Shown piece after piece: positions 1 to 9,463 of a stretch of 64,000 nucleotides of DNA. Each line of letters opens with the position of its first letter. The stretch's first letter is position 1. Source of the stretch: Paulinella micropora (taxonomy: Eukaryota; Cercozoa; Imbricatea; Euglyphida; Paulinellidae). A program made the position numbers and the translations under genes. Below the pieces are notes generated by a model. The model ran no database searches, was not told the origin of the DNA, and saw only the letters and a list, made by a program, of their open reading frames with translations. The stretch covers positions 371,501-435,500 of the forward strand of contig WBZZ01001088.1 in assembly GCA_019918135.1 (NCBI GenBank), in the 5' to 3' direction.

Positions 1-2
1 TC

Positions 3-2831
3 AACCCCAAGAGTCAGCGCGTGCCCGGCGTGCTGTTAGAAACCAGCAGGTCGACCAAGACGCAGGCTATCCAGCACTACGGGGTAGGGTTCGTCATGCC
101 TTCGGACTGGCCCATGGACAAGACCAAGGTGGTGGTGTACGAGGAATCGTTGCGGGCCGTGAGTATGTCGGTGGTGCTGTCGCTCAACTACAACTTGGTC
201 AACAAGCTCATGGAGGAGTCCGTGAGGCGACTGGTAGAGACCGACTACAAGCTGCCGTTCATCAACGCGCGCGACCTCGCGACGATATTAGAGCAGAGGA
301 ACGCGCACATCTTTGCTGTGAACAAGGACGGCGTGGGCATCAACGGCATTGAGGTCAAGGCGATGGGCCTGCTCAGGAACAAGGGCAAGGAGCCGGACAT
401 GGTGCTGTTGACGAACGAGGTGTACCGGTTCGCTAATACCATCAAGGCGGAGAGCAGGATCCTGCCGATGTTCGGGCAGGACGACCCCAAGGTCAAGCCC
501 CACGACCGGACCAACGAGAAGCTCGTGATGTTCCGGACCAGGCAGGGGCTGGACGCCATCCCCTCGCGCAGCTACCAGGTGGGCAGGCGCGAGCCGCACG
601 ACCCCACCACGACGCCGTGCATCATCTCGGAACGTTTCCAGATGCTGCCGGACGCCAACATGAGCAACAACGACTTTGAAAAGTACGAGAGCTCGCAGCG
701 CACGATCGGCATAGTCGACGGCGACCAGGGGGAAATACACTATCTGACGCTCAAGACCGTCCTGCGACACTCGGGCCTGTTCGACGGCGACGCGCCCGGG
801 CCTTTGGGCCGGGATTTGTTCAAGGAGATTACGGCGCAGCCCAAGAAAAACGATCCGGGCAAAAAGAATCCTACCCTATACGATCTGTACGATTGCGCGG
901 GGCTCCTCCACGTGCTAATGTACCTGCTAGGCCAGAAGCCCGAGCTGGTCGATCAGCTGCCACGCCCAGCGGCGGCGTACGGCCATGGCGGCGGTGGCGG
1001 TGGCGGTGGTGGAGGAAGCGGTGGTGGTGGTGGCGGTGGTGGAGGAAGCGGTGGTGGTGGTGGCGGTGGTGGTGGAGGAAGCGGCGGCGGCGGTGGCGAC
1101 GGCGATGATGGGGAGGACGGCGACGACGACGGCCTGACCACGGGGCTCAGTACCGCGACCGGTCCCAGTGGTTTCGATGTAGCGCAGGTTGCGGCGTTCA
1201 ACATTATAGCGTTAGTGAATCCTACTATCCCTGCCACCGACCCATCTCTGCGTGCTGTCTGGCACTGTGCCAGGCGGCTTATGGGTAAGAACGTCTTGTC
1301 CGCGACCATGTCTGCAGATGAAGTTAAGCAATTTGTGGACCAAGATCCAATCAAAAAAGAGGTGCTTAAACAGCTCAGGCAGCTGTTCTCAAAGAACAAA
1401 CCTACTGACGACGTGTTGTACGACTGGTTCATAAGGTCGTTGTCGCTGGCCTTAAAGGCGCCTCCTCCTTCTCTCCCGTCAGCCGGCTCCGGCTTCCTTC
1501 CCGACCTGCGGGCTGATATCAGGGACGAATGCAAACAGCAGCTCTTGGCCTTGCTAAACACCAGCGGCGATCACAAAAACTATATACCGGCCGTGACAAC
1601 GTATCTTGACGACCAAAGTTCGGCACAGGGCAAGGCACTAGTGTGCATGTGGAAGTACTACCAGCACGCAGTGCAAGACACTAGGGCCGACCGTCTTGAC
1701 ATATTCACTGAGCGCGAGAGCCTCCTGCGCGGGATAGCCCTGCTGTCCACCAATACCGAGCCGAAATTTATCGAGGAGACAAAAAGGGCGATCGACAATT
1801 ACAATGAGAACGTGGACTCTGCGATCGAACAGAGAGTGCTCGGCGAGAGTTTGCTACGTAAGTTCAACCCAGCCGAAGCGCAGGACAAGTCTGTCTCCGC
1901 CAGGTTCGTACAACAGCTCGTGCGCGAGGCTTTGGCCCAAAGTGGTCCGTCCGGCGGCAGCACGCCGCCAGCGACACAAGCTAGGGACCAGCGAAGCGCT
2001 GGCTTTGAGCGTTGGTTGCAGGAGAAAGACAACGTCACGCTCACTAATCTGGACTGGATCATCGACCACAACCTGCCCTTCCCGCTCAGCTTTATGCTCT
2101 TCCGGCCCGCTATCAAGTTCATCGGCGGGTCGGCGCTGTTCATGCGCAAGGGGCAGGGCACGGCGCACGTGGTCGTCAAGGACTCGGACGTGATCTTCGC
2201 CAACGACCCCGACTCCTTCCAGACCAGCGTACAGGTGCGTTTCAAGGCGGGTACCATCGTCATGGACCGCCGCACGCTGCGGATCGAGCCCAACATCGTG
2301 TCGGTCCGCTATGAACACGGGGCGGGCGTCAAGCTAGCTACCGTGTGCAAGAAACCTAACGGTGTCGACCCGCGCCCGGGTCAGGACTGGGACATCGTCG
2401 TGGTGCCGGTGCCGTACACGTACGTGCCCAAGTCTTGGTTCAGCTCCATGACGGGCAAGATCACTCCGGAACTGGTCGGCGAGCGGTTCGAAGCGGATCC
2501 CTCCGCGCCGATGTGTGAGTTGATACTCAAGGCGCTCAAGTACAAGGTGTCGGACCTGACCAACGCACAGCCGCTCATGTTCAGTGAAGAGGGCATCTTC
2601 AAACCCCTGGAGATCGAGCAGTCCATTTGTTGCCGTGGTGCGCAGCTGACGTACAGCCGTGTGCACGGCAGGCTGCACGATGCCGCGGTCGGCCGGACGG
2701 CGCTCGGCCCCCGCGCGGACCCGCACGCCTTCATGCAGCTCAAGGGCGCGGGCGCCGAGTACGCCGGCACGGGTGTGCAGGGCTCCACGTTCTTGGGCCC
2801 GTTGTTGGGCCCGCAACCACACGACTTGTAA
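3..2831 (+). CDS. Candidate HK97-fold major capsid protein, 5' truncated by the window
   Basis: The frame is open from the window edge (in phase from base 3), so the N-terminus is missing; the GTG at 21 is not a real start. About 942 residues are visible. Numbering from codon 21, residues 5-60 read like an HK97 E-loop and spine helix (LLETSRSTKTQAI, then GVGFVMPSDW and a long helix). Residues 100-155 have the 'glycine loop - helix - PDMVLLTNEVYRF' pattern common in HK97-type capsid proteins. A Gly-rich run with acidic end (about 320-372) leads into a helical section (to about 660) that could be a tower-type insertion. Residues 670-780 are beta-rich (FPLSFMLFRPAIKF onward). HK97-like capsid proteins are shared by tailed phages, herpesviruses and mirusviruses. 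The family call is pattern recognition, not a search. Other option: an unrelated structural protein. Confidence 0.5.
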   Translation, partial: NPKSQRVPGVLLETSRSTKTQAIQHYGVGFVMPSDWPMDKTKVVVYEESLRAVSMSVVLSLNYNLVNKLMEESVRRLVETDYKLPFINARDLATILEQRNAHIFAVNKDGVGINGIEVKAMGLLRNKGKEPDMVLLTNEVYRFANTIKAESRILPMFGQDDPKVKPHDRTNEKLVMFRTRQGLDAIPSRSYQVGRREPHDPTTTPCIISERFQMLPDANMSNNDFEKYESSQRTIGIVDGDQGEIHYLTLKTVLRHSGLFDGDAPGPLGRDLFKEITAQPKKNDPGKKNPTLYDLYDCAGLLHVLMYLLGQKPELVDQLPRPAAAYGHGGGGGGGGGGSGGGGGGGGGSGGGGGGGGGGSGGGGGDGDDGEDGDDDGLTTGLSTATGPSGFDVAQVAAFNIIALVNPTIPATDPSLRAVWHCARRLMGKNVLSATMSADEVKQFVDQDPIKKEVLKQLRQLFSKNKPTDDVLYDWFIRSLSLALKAPPPSLPSAGSGFLPDLRADIRDECKQQLLALLNTSGDHKNYIPAVTTYLDDQSSAQGKALVCMWKYYQHAVQDTRADRLDIFTERESLLRGIALLSTNTEPKFIEETKRAIDNYNENVDSAIEQRVLGESLLRKFNPAEAQDKSVSARFVQQLVREALAQSGPSGGSTPPATQARDQRSAGFERWLQEKDNVTLTNLDWIIDHNLPFPLSFMLFRPAIKFIGGSALFMRKGQGTAHVVVKDSDVIFANDPDSFQTSVQVRFKAGTIVMDRRTLRIEPNIVSVRYEHGAGVKLATVCKKPNGVDPRPGQDWDIVVVPVPYTYVPKSWFSSMTGKITPELVGERFEADPSAPMCELILKALKYKVSDLTNAQPLMFSEEGIFKPLEIEQSICCRGAQLTYSRVHGRLHDAAVGRTALGPRADPHAFMQLKGAGAEYAGTGVQGSTFLGPLLGPQPHDL
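985..1135 (+). repeat. GGT/GGC codon microsatellite inside the capsid candidate
   Basis: Imperfect GGT/GGC/GGA runs broken by AGC codons encode about 35 glycines with single serines, followed by an Asp/Glu-rich stretch. It reads as a flexible linker between two parts of the protein and is likely length-polymorphic. Confidence 0.9.
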
Positions 2832-3279
2832 CTGGACAAAAGAAAAGAAGTACCCTTGTTCTCTTTTTTTTGCTGCTTCTCTCTCTCTCTTTCTCCCTTC
2901 GCGATTGCCCCACACACACCGCTTATATTGGCAGCCCGGAAAAAATTACTACCTTCCTTTGTCCTTTTCCCCAAAAAAAGAAAAATCAATAAAAAAAAAG
3001 TTTTTGTCAGCGAGCTAGCCTCTTTGTTTTGCTTTCTTGGCTGCTAAAAGAAGGCAGACCGGCTTTGGCGTGCACAATTTTTTTTTTCGCCGGCTAAAGA
3101 ACAAAGAAAAAGAGGGGGGGGGGGGCTGCCTCCTTTTTTTTTCTCCTGTAGCTTTTTTCTTTGCCTGTTTATCACCGGAGCACAAAAAAAAAGAGATCAC
3201 GCAGCCAAAAGAAAAAAATCCGGATTTTCGTATCCTTGGAGAGAACGATTTATTTCTTTAGTTAGCGAGAGAGAAATAC
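2832..3279. other. Intergenic region, homopolymer-rich
   Basis: No gene seen. It holds a CT-rich run near 2875-2900, several A8-A9 and T8-T10 tracts, and a G10 run at about 3115. This is the typical composition of gaps in this genome. Confidence 0.7.
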
Positions 3280-3597
3280 ATGGGGGAACCTTGTCCGGAC
3301 TGCAATCGTTCCTGGCGGAAGGAGCTCTCGGGTCAAGAATATATAGACGGCGAGTGCAGAGATCTTCTCTCACCAACAGTGACGTGCCAGCCCGCACCAG
3401 CCACAGACAACGGGCTCAACCACCGCCCCGGACAGCTTGCGGGAAACAGCCCGCAGGTCGCACCACGCGCCTGCGAAAGAAGTAGAGTGAACCACCGCGT
3501 GCACCTACTACTATGCCTCTGCACCTTAGGACTCTGGCTCCCTTACTGGCTCCTAGACTGCTGTGGTTCGTGCTTGTCAGAATTCGGGGGTGCGTAG
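3280..3597 (+). CDS. Small zinc-binding/membrane protein with an 'H..H-LLL-GLWLP-W' hydrophobic motif
   Basis: 105 aa from ATG 3280. The N-terminus has CPDC (residues 5-8) and further Cys (30, 41), a possible zinc site. The C-terminus has a hydrophobic segment (about 73-100) with HRVHLLLCLCTLGLWLPYW. From memory, this resembles a short motif in small phage and bacterial membrane proteins that pair a zinc ribbon with a 'NH-LH-LLT-GLWLP-W' helix hairpin. It lies between the capsid candidate and RPB5. Function is not known; a membrane-anchored small protein is the safe reading. The opposite-strand and +1 frames are also open here, so coding status is not certain. Confidence 0.5.
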   Translation: MGEPCPDCNRSWRKELSGQEYIDGECRDLLSPTVTCQPAPATDNGLNHRPGQLAGNSPQVAPRACERSRVNHRVHLLLCLCTLGLWLPYWLLDCCGSCLSEFGGA

Positions 3598-3823
3598 CTT
3601 TTTCGTCTCTTTCTCGCTCTAGTAGAAAATAAAAACAAACGCTTTTTTTGGTTCGGCCGGGAGTGTGCCACTTTCTTTTTTTTTTTTTATCTTAGGCCAA
3701 ATCTCGATTGCAGCGCCCCCTTCCCCAACCCAAAAACAAAACCATGCAATCGTAATTTTAAAAAAAAGCCAGTGGTTCTAGTACCAACGCTTGCTCAGTT
3801 TTTGTTTTGTTTTTGTGGCAAAC

Positions 3824-4639
3824 CTACAAAAAACGGTTGTGCCTGTCCCTGACATCGGCCTTCTTGGTCACAATTGACTCCTTGCGGAAGCGTTCCTCCG
3901 GTAAGTACACGCAGCGCCGGTACTGTTGCTGCTTGCCGTCCATGAAGGTGGTGTCCACCGCCACGACGTCTCCCGGGCGCGCACCACACCACTTAGCCGC
4001 TGGGTCGGAGCTAAACAGCACGGGCAGCCGGCTAAGGTCCAGCTGGAACACCGCTTCCAACTTCTTGAGTTCGGCCGGACCGACCACCCGATGTTCATGG
4101 TGGTACAGCCCGCGGACCCCGGGAGTGAACAACAGCGAGTCCTCGTCCCAGAATTCTATGCGCCACCCGAGCGCGGCCTCCCGTTCGGCCATTAACTCAG
4201 CTACCGGCGCGCGCCGCTTGCGATGGATAATGATTAGGTGCCTACGCTCCGAGGCGGCCGACTCCTCCATCGCGGAGATCCACTTCTGCGCCGTGCCCCG
4301 CCGCAGCAGTGTGTCGTGCGGGTCCTGCCGGAACCGCCAGAATATCGTCAGCACGGGTAGTTCGGCGCGCGTCGGTGTCCAGTCGCCAGTGATGTCCAAC
4401 AAGTCCAGCGAGTCTTTGCGCTCGTAGCCCAGGCGCGCCAACAATACACGCACGTTTTCGGCCACTACGGAGGCCTGCCAACCGCACGGACATTCAAAGA
4501 GGTCTTGCTGGATGCTAACGACCTCGTGGCCACCACAAGTCTGGCACACCACGCGGCCGGGCCAGCCGGCGACGACGGCCGCGCCCCGGCGCGGCGCGCT
4601 CGCCAGCACTTCCTGTAACGAAATACCTTCCGCAGTCAT
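3824..4639 (-). CDS. RNA polymerase subunit RPB5 homologue with N-terminal zinc-binding segment
   Basis: 271 aa from ATG at 4639 (a longer open frame upstream runs through poly-A/T and is not favoured). Residues about 160-250 match the RPB5 C-terminal assembly domain: an 'EFWDEDSLLF' strand, HEHRVVGPAELKKL (as in eukaryotic 'H-x-LVPxHxxLsxEEkxxLL'), LPVLFSSDPAAKWCGARPGDVV (as in 'LPrIxxxDPvaRyyGlxxGqVVkI') and a closing Tyr-Arg-Arg. Residues about 95-150 fit the N-terminal jaw region. It is longer than cellular RPB5 (about 205-215 aa). The extra N-terminus carries C32-x2-C35 and C50-x-C52, a possible zinc knuckle. RPB5 is a shared subunit of nuclear RNA polymerases and is encoded by several large DNA viruses. 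Confidence 0.8.
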   Translation of the reverse strand: MTAEGISLQEVLASAPRRGAAVVAGWPGRVVCQTCGGHEVVSIQQDLFECPCGWQASVVAENVRVLLARLGYERKDSLDLLDITGDWTPTRAELPVLTIFWRFRQDPHDTLLRRGTAQKWISAMEESAASERRHLIIIHRKRRAPVAELMAEREAALGWRIEFWDEDSLLFTPGVRGLYHHEHRVVGPAELKKLEAVFQLDLSRLPVLFSSDPAAKWCGARPGDVVAVDTTFMDGKQQQYRRCVYLPEERFRKESIVTKKADVRDRHNRFL

Positions 4640-5295
4640 CGTCAAGGGCCAAAAAAAAAACTCTGCCCAAAAACCGCAGCTTCTTTTTTTTTTCCGGCGG
4701 GGCTGGGGCACACTTTTCTTCGGGCTAGAGATAATAAAAGCCCTCCCGGTCTTTTCTCCCTGACCTTATCCTTTTTTTTCCTCTCGTTCCCTTTCTCTCT
4801 CTCGTTTTCTCCTCCCTCTCCCTCTCCAGTTTTGTTCTTTTTTTTGTTCTTGTTTCTTTTTTCTCTCTTTTCTCCTCCCCCCTCCTTCTCTCCAGTTTTG
4901 TTCTTTTTTTGTTCTTGTTTCTTTTTTCTCTCTTTTCTCCTCCCCCCTCCTTCTCTCCAGTTTTGTTCCTTTTTTGTTCTTGTTTCTTTTTCTCTTCCTC
5001 CAGTATGGAAGTTCTGTCTTCTCCCTATTTTTCTTTCCGTCACTTTCCCTCTCTCTCTCTTTTTTCTGGCCCTACTCTGTTCTCTCTCTCTCTCTCTCTT
5101 TTTTTGGCTCAAACCTACCGAAAATGGTGGTAAGATCTTTTTTTGGCCACGGAAAAAAAAGGGTGTGGCCAGGGGGGGGGCCTTTTAGACTCCCCTTCCC
5201 TTTGCCTTCACACCCCCCCCCCCCTCCTCCTCCTCGCTCTTCTTTCTTCTTTCCCCCCCCCCCCAATTTAACCCGCAAAGGCAAAAAAAGAGAAC
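4640..5295. repeat. Pyrimidine-rich intergenic region with a ~64-bp direct repeat
   Basis: Almost pure C/T on the + strand. A unit containing ccagttttgttcttttt recurs at about 4827, 4891 and 4957 (spacing about 64-66 bp). Further CT microsatellite at about 5050-5100 and C/G runs at 5175-5265 follow. No gene is supported; open frames here are low-complexity artefacts. Confidence 0.8.
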
Positions 5296-6477
5296 ATGCC
5301 AGGAAAAACTAAATCAGTGAAGAAGGAATTAGCTCTACCAGCTTCGAAACGCAGGCGCTTTGTGCCAACGGTTAGAAGCAGTTTGCTCACTCTGCCAGAA
5401 GATCTATGGCCCATTATCAGAGCACTGGCCGGGCCCGACGTGGCGTGCGCTCTGGTGCTGACCTGTCGGGGCCTGCGGCGATTAGTAGCTACCCCGACGT
5501 TCTGGTCGGATTTCCAACACTCGGATTTCGAGCTCAAGCTGGCTAGCCACCGACGTATACTCCTCTGGCTGCATAAATCTACTCTCCTCGACAGCCTGTG
5601 TATCGAACAACCCGTGCAGAGCAGCGATCTTCGTGTGCTCTCTGGCTTCTCGGTTGCTAAACTCTCTGTTGCTAACCAAGAAGCCGAACCCCTGGCGGAG
5701 CTTTTACAGGCTTTCTCGTCCGTCCGGAGTTTGTCTCTCTGGAATTGCCTGGACCTAACATCACTCGCCCGACTTCGCAGCCCCGCCTCCCTCCTAGCGC
5801 TGAGCATCCAAACCGACCACCAGCACGTGGACGAGCTTGTAGCACGAGCCCTGCCGCAACTGACAAAACTGATCAAGCTCAGATTCTGGTACTGCCCGTA
5901 CCTTACGGATCAGGCACTACGAACGGCGGGCCTGCGAGACCTGCAGACACTGACCCTGCTACAGTGCGCGCAAATCACGGGCGAGTGCCTGGGCCGCCTG
6001 CCCGGGTGCCAGAGGTTCCGGAAGCTCCGGCTTTCGCGTTGCCCCGGCATTACCGACGACGGTCTGGACGCGCTGCGGGCCTGCCAGTCGCTCACCAGCC
6101 TGTCCCTCGAATTCTGTACGGGGCTGACCGGCGCGCTACACCTCCCTAAGCTACAGAATCTCGTCATCCTAAAATGTGCCAATGTTACTGACACCTCGTT
6201 GGCTTTTTGTTTGCGACACTGTAGTTCGCTCCAAAATCTGGAGGTTGACGGTTGCGACCACCTGTCCGGTGCGTGGCTCGCCGAGCTGTGGCGCTGCCCC
6301 GCACTAAGGACACTAGACCTACAGTCTTGTCGTTTGCTGAACACGCTCGACCAGGTCCAGTACTGCGGCTCACTGCGTAAGCTCTTGGTGTATGATTGTC
6401 CCGGCCTAACACAAGAAAGAATCGAAAGTTTACTGACAGGGAGGCCCGACCTAGAAGTTGCTTCACAGTTTAATTAA
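5296..6477 (+). CDS. F-box/leucine-rich-repeat protein (AMN1/FBXL-like)
   Basis: 393 aa. A basic N-terminus with KRRR (residues 18-21) precedes an F-box at about 30-72 (LPEDLWPIIRALAG ... LTCRGL ... FWSDF). Cysteine-containing LRRs follow to the end, with the 'L-x-x-C-x-x-I/L-T-D-x-x-L' pattern (for example CPYLTDQAL, CPGITDDGL). F-box proteins recruit substrates to SCF (Skp1-cullin) ubiquitin ligases, and the LRRs would bind the substrate. First of seven similar genes in this window. ATG 5296 follows an A-rich leader. Substrate unknown. Confidence 0.85.
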   Translation: MPGKTKSVKKELALPASKRRRFVPTVRSSLLTLPEDLWPIIRALAGPDVACALVLTCRGLRRLVATPTFWSDFQHSDFELKLASHRRILLWLHKSTLLDSLCIEQPVQSSDLRVLSGFSVAKLSVANQEAEPLAELLQAFSSVRSLSLWNCLDLTSLARLRSPASLLALSIQTDHQHVDELVARALPQLTKLIKLRFWYCPYLTDQALRTAGLRDLQTLTLLQCAQITGECLGRLPGCQRFRKLRLSRCPGITDDGLDALRACQSLTSLSLEFCTGLTGALHLPKLQNLVILKCANVTDTSLAFCLRHCSSLQNLEVDGCDHLSGAWLAELWRCPALRTLDLQSCRLLNTLDQVQYCGSLRKLLVYDCPGLTQERIESLLTGRPDLEVASQFN

Positions 6478-6697
6478 AGCCGGGGCAAAAAAAAACAATA
6501 CGTAGCGAAAAAAAAAGAAAGACCACGGACGCACCATCTCCCTTTTCCTCCCAACAACAAAAGACGTTTTTTTTTCTGCCGGCTGCTGTACGTTCTCCGG
6601 CTGGGGTAACGGGGTGGAAGGCCGAACGCGCTACCCTCCTTCTTCTTCGCCCCCCCTCCTTTTCCCCTTTTTTTTTCTTTGCGCGGTAGTGCACTTT

Positions 6698-8218
6698 TTA
6701 GTCCAGGCTAAAGACTGGCAGATCGAACAGGCAGATCACTGCCTGCGCATTAAACTGTACCAGCCGCTGCAATTCCGCCGGGGTCTTCCCCGTGCCGCGC
6801 AGATCTAAGATAACCGGAAAGGACCGCAGGGAGCGTGGTTTCCTGTACAAATGTTGGTTGTATTCCTCTGTAACGGCCTGGCACAGCCGTGCCTCGTCAA
6901 CGGTATTACGCACGTGCAGTGAGCTTAATTTCGGCAGCTTTGTCCACAGCCACGGCAAGCTACAGGGTTCTACAAACCCTAGCTCAAGTTTATGGAGATT
7001 GGGCAGGGCCGCCCAGACCTCCTCGAATTCGTGGGCCGTGCACGGGTTGGCCACGCTTAGTTCTTCTAGATTGTCTAGCCCTTGCTTCTGGTCAATCACT
7101 TGGAGGTTGGGTACGTGGAGGGCCCTGAGAGCGGGGAGCAGCGCGAAGTTCAGCGGCCCCTCAACGCACGTGCTTCGCAGGTCCAAATTCTCCAGCGTGG
7201 CGTAGCGGGCCGGGGCTAGCACGCCCTGCACAAACTCTCTGTCGGCAAAGGCACACCCACGCAACGACAGCGTCTTGAGCCCCTGGCGCAGCAGCTTGTG
7301 CAGGTAACGTCGGGCCTCTTCCCTGCACTTGTCACTAGCTAGCCTGCAGTCCTCGAGTTTTAGCGTGTTTAGTACAGTTTGCTTATATCTTTGAAACACT
7401 TGGAAGAAATCACAGCCCAGCTCCCAATTGGTGCACTCGACCGTGCTGGGCTCCTCGTTGTCCCCACACGTGGCCAGCAGCCATCGCAGTTGCCGTCCCG
7501 ATAGTTTACAATCCTGGGCCTCCGTAGTCCCACCCTCCGAATAGCCGGTGACATCGTTGGCAATTTCATGGGGCAGGCCACACACCTCGTAGAGCTCCTG
7601 GTGCATTATTTTCTTTCTTTGGCAGCAACGCAGGCGCAGAGCTTCGAGGCCCTTGAATTTTTCCTGGAACCGGGGCGCTGTCAGTTGCACTTCGCCGTTA
7701 AACTCGGTGAAATTGATCTCCAGTTCTTGTACCTGTCCGGAGCTGAGGTTCCGGCAGAGGGTGCTCTCGCGGTCACTGGCGGCACGTACGTACGTCAGGC
7801 CGAGCCTGTACGGAGTAGCCGGCTTTCTCTCCGGTAAGACGACCGAGCAATTACGAGAATCTCGCACCAACAGTTCTAGTACGCCCGGTTCGTAAAAACC
7901 CCGTACCTGCACCCAAAGGTCCTGGCACTCGATGAGGGCCAGGCCCCTGCACGCAATCTCGGCCAACGAAAGGAAGCCGGTGGCACCATGGATCTGTACG
8001 AAATCAGCCTGTCGCAAGAGGTTCGTGACGTTGTCTAGCAACTTTCGGTCCCCAGCTCCAAATCTGTGCGAGTCACAGTAGAGCCGCACGTAGTGAGACT
8101 TTCGCTGGAACGCAGAAAAGTCAGTGAGCTGTAGTAAGGCCTGCAAATCCAGCACTACGTCCTGGCTGTCATGCCGGAGCTGATAGTTAAGAAGTTGTAG
8201 CCAGGTCTGTTCCTCCAT
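6698..8218 (-). CDS. Divergent F-box-family LRR protein
   Basis: 506 aa from ATG 8218; TTG at 8239 is in frame but an unlikely start. No clear N-terminal F-box: the first 60 residues (MEEQTWLQLLNYQL...) are helical and could be a degenerate F-box or BTB-like region. LRR-type segments run from about residue 75 to the end (for example LKTLSLRGCAFAD, LENLDLRSTCVEG, LEELSVANPC, LHKLELGFVEPC). It lies convergent to the preceding F-box gene, about 220 bp away. Similar in repeat style to the other LRR proteins here but the most diverged. Confidence 0.7.
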   Translation of the reverse strand: MEEQTWLQLLNYQLRHDSQDVVLDLQALLQLTDFSAFQRKSHYVRLYCDSHRFGAGDRKLLDNVTNLLRQADFVQIHGATGFLSLAEIACRGLALIECQDLWVQVRGFYEPGVLELLVRDSRNCSVVLPERKPATPYRLGLTYVRAASDRESTLCRNLSSGQVQELEINFTEFNGEVQLTAPRFQEKFKGLEALRLRCCQRKKIMHQELYEVCGLPHEIANDVTGYSEGGTTEAQDCKLSGRQLRWLLATCGDNEEPSTVECTNWELGCDFFQVFQRYKQTVLNTLKLEDCRLASDKCREEARRYLHKLLRQGLKTLSLRGCAFADREFVQGVLAPARYATLENLDLRSTCVEGPLNFALLPALRALHVPNLQVIDQKQGLDNLEELSVANPCTAHEFEEVWAALPNLHKLELGFVEPCSLPWLWTKLPKLSSLHVRNTVDEARLCQAVTEEYNQHLYRKPRSLRSFPVILDLRGTGKTPAELQRLVQFNAQAVICLFDLPVFSLD

Positions 8219-8704
8219 CGTGAAGACCCCGTGAAACAAAGCAAGGCTTTTTTATTGCCACCTTTTTACTAAATTATCGAGCATAAAAAAACAGCCGGAC
8301 CCTCGTTTCTCTGCAAACAGAACCCGTGGCCGAATACACTCTCAGCTTGCACGAGAGGGAGAAGACAACGGCTGGTGCTGGGAGAAAGAAAGGAAAAGGG
8401 GACGGCTTTTTTTGGACGACCTCGTCCTTCTTTTGTCTCTCTGGCGATATTTCTCACAACCCCCCAAAAGAAGCAACAAGTGAGAAAGAGGTCGTCCAGA
8501 TTTTTTTTTGGCTGGTCTTCTTCTGTTAGTCTTTTTCTAGCACGAAAAAGAGAGCCAGAAAAAATCAGGCGGGCAGCGACAAAGAAAATGGCTCTTAGCC
8601 AGCCAATCTTTTTTTTTTGGGGTGAGAGCAGGAAGGGAAAGGAAGAGAGAGGGAGAAGAGCCCATGGCACCCCAAGCCTGTTTGTCACCTCGGTGGCTTT
8701 TTTT
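8219..8704. other. Intergenic region with a foldback hairpin
   Basis: tggacgacctc (8413-8423) pairs with gaggtcgtcca (8488-8498), and ttctcac (8451-8457) with gtgagaa (8480-8486), giving a nested hairpin flanked by T7 and T9 tracts. Both neighbouring genes are on the minus strand, so it could serve as a 3' end signal for the gene at 8705-9463. No coding region seen. Confidence 0.6.
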
Positions 8705-9463
8705 TTAGCTCTCTCCCGACAGCACGTTCCCACACTTTTTACAGCGCCTGGGTTGCGACCTTGTCGTTGCTCCGAGGTTGATGTTTCGGGTGTCGTCCCA
8801 ACTCCAAGCCCGCAGCGCTGCCCTGACACAGCGCACCGCCACGTCGCCCAGCGCTTCACACAGGGTAGGCCATTTTTCTAGCTTGAGGTTGGCCTCAATT
8901 ACGTCGCGCCAAACCTCGGGAAGTGGATTCTCGGTCCTGTCCTCTAGCCACGAGCGGAGGTTTTCTTCCGGGGGTCTACAGGCCAGTGGCTCGACTTCTG
9001 TATTTTTCTCTGGCGTCCTGACCGAGAACATGGATTTCCGGCCGAACACAAGTTTGGACAGGCCCCGGTCCAACGACACCAGGTCCCGCAACACCAGTTT
9101 TTTGCCCGTACAGTACGGCAGCTCGCCCGACAAGAGGTAGGCTAGCGCCCTAGCTAGCTGGTCGAGCCACTCTGTCGGCAGCTGCGCCAAACCAAAACTG
9201 GGCCCACCGTTTGGTCCGAAAGGGCTAGCCTCGAACAAGCGGTCACGGCCTACGGTAAAGACGTAGGCGCCCGGCGCGGTCGCGGTCTTGGGCGCGATCG
9301 ACGTGAAGGCCAGGCCGGGGCGGCGTTCTTCTCGGTGTAGTTGGCCTTGGCTGTAAACTAGGCTGGTAGTTTTAGAGGCCTGAACCTGGCCAAAGTCCCG
9401 TGTCTCAGAATTTGGTTGGGGGGACTGCAACCTAGACGTAGTTACGTTCACCTTAACCTGCAT
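8705..9463 (-). CDS. Unknown protein with C-terminal CxxC
   Basis: 252 aa from ATG 9463. No recognised domain. Residues about 105-140 (WLDQLARALAYLLSG, then PYCTGKKL) loosely resemble the end of the protein at 20662-21315 (LLGKDPPYCLGDDL), a possible shared motif. The C-terminus ends with CKKCGNVL, a CxxC tail like those of the two paralogous proteins at 28761 and 32549. The first 60 residues are polar and probably disordered. Confidence 0.6.
   Translation of the reverse strand: MQVKVNVTTSRLQSPQPNSETRDFGQVQASKTTSLVYSQGQLHREERRPGLAFTSIAPKTATAPGAYVFTVGRDRLFEASPFGPNGGPSFGLAQLPTEWLDQLARALAYLLSGELPYCTGKKLVLRDLVSLDRGLSKLVFGRKSMFSVRTPEKNTEVEPLACRPPEENLRSWLEDRTENPLPEVWRDVIEANLKLEKWPTLCEALGDVAVRCVRAALRAWSWDDTRNINLGATTRSQPRRCKKCGNVLSGES

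Noticed and set aside
953-1561. Pro-rich minus-strand frame opposite the capsid candidate
   Set aside because: Created by the Gly-codon microsatellite read backwards.
4642-5312. Lys/Glu-rich or Phe/Leu-rich frames
   Set aside because: Low-complexity translation of the CT-rich intergenic repeat.
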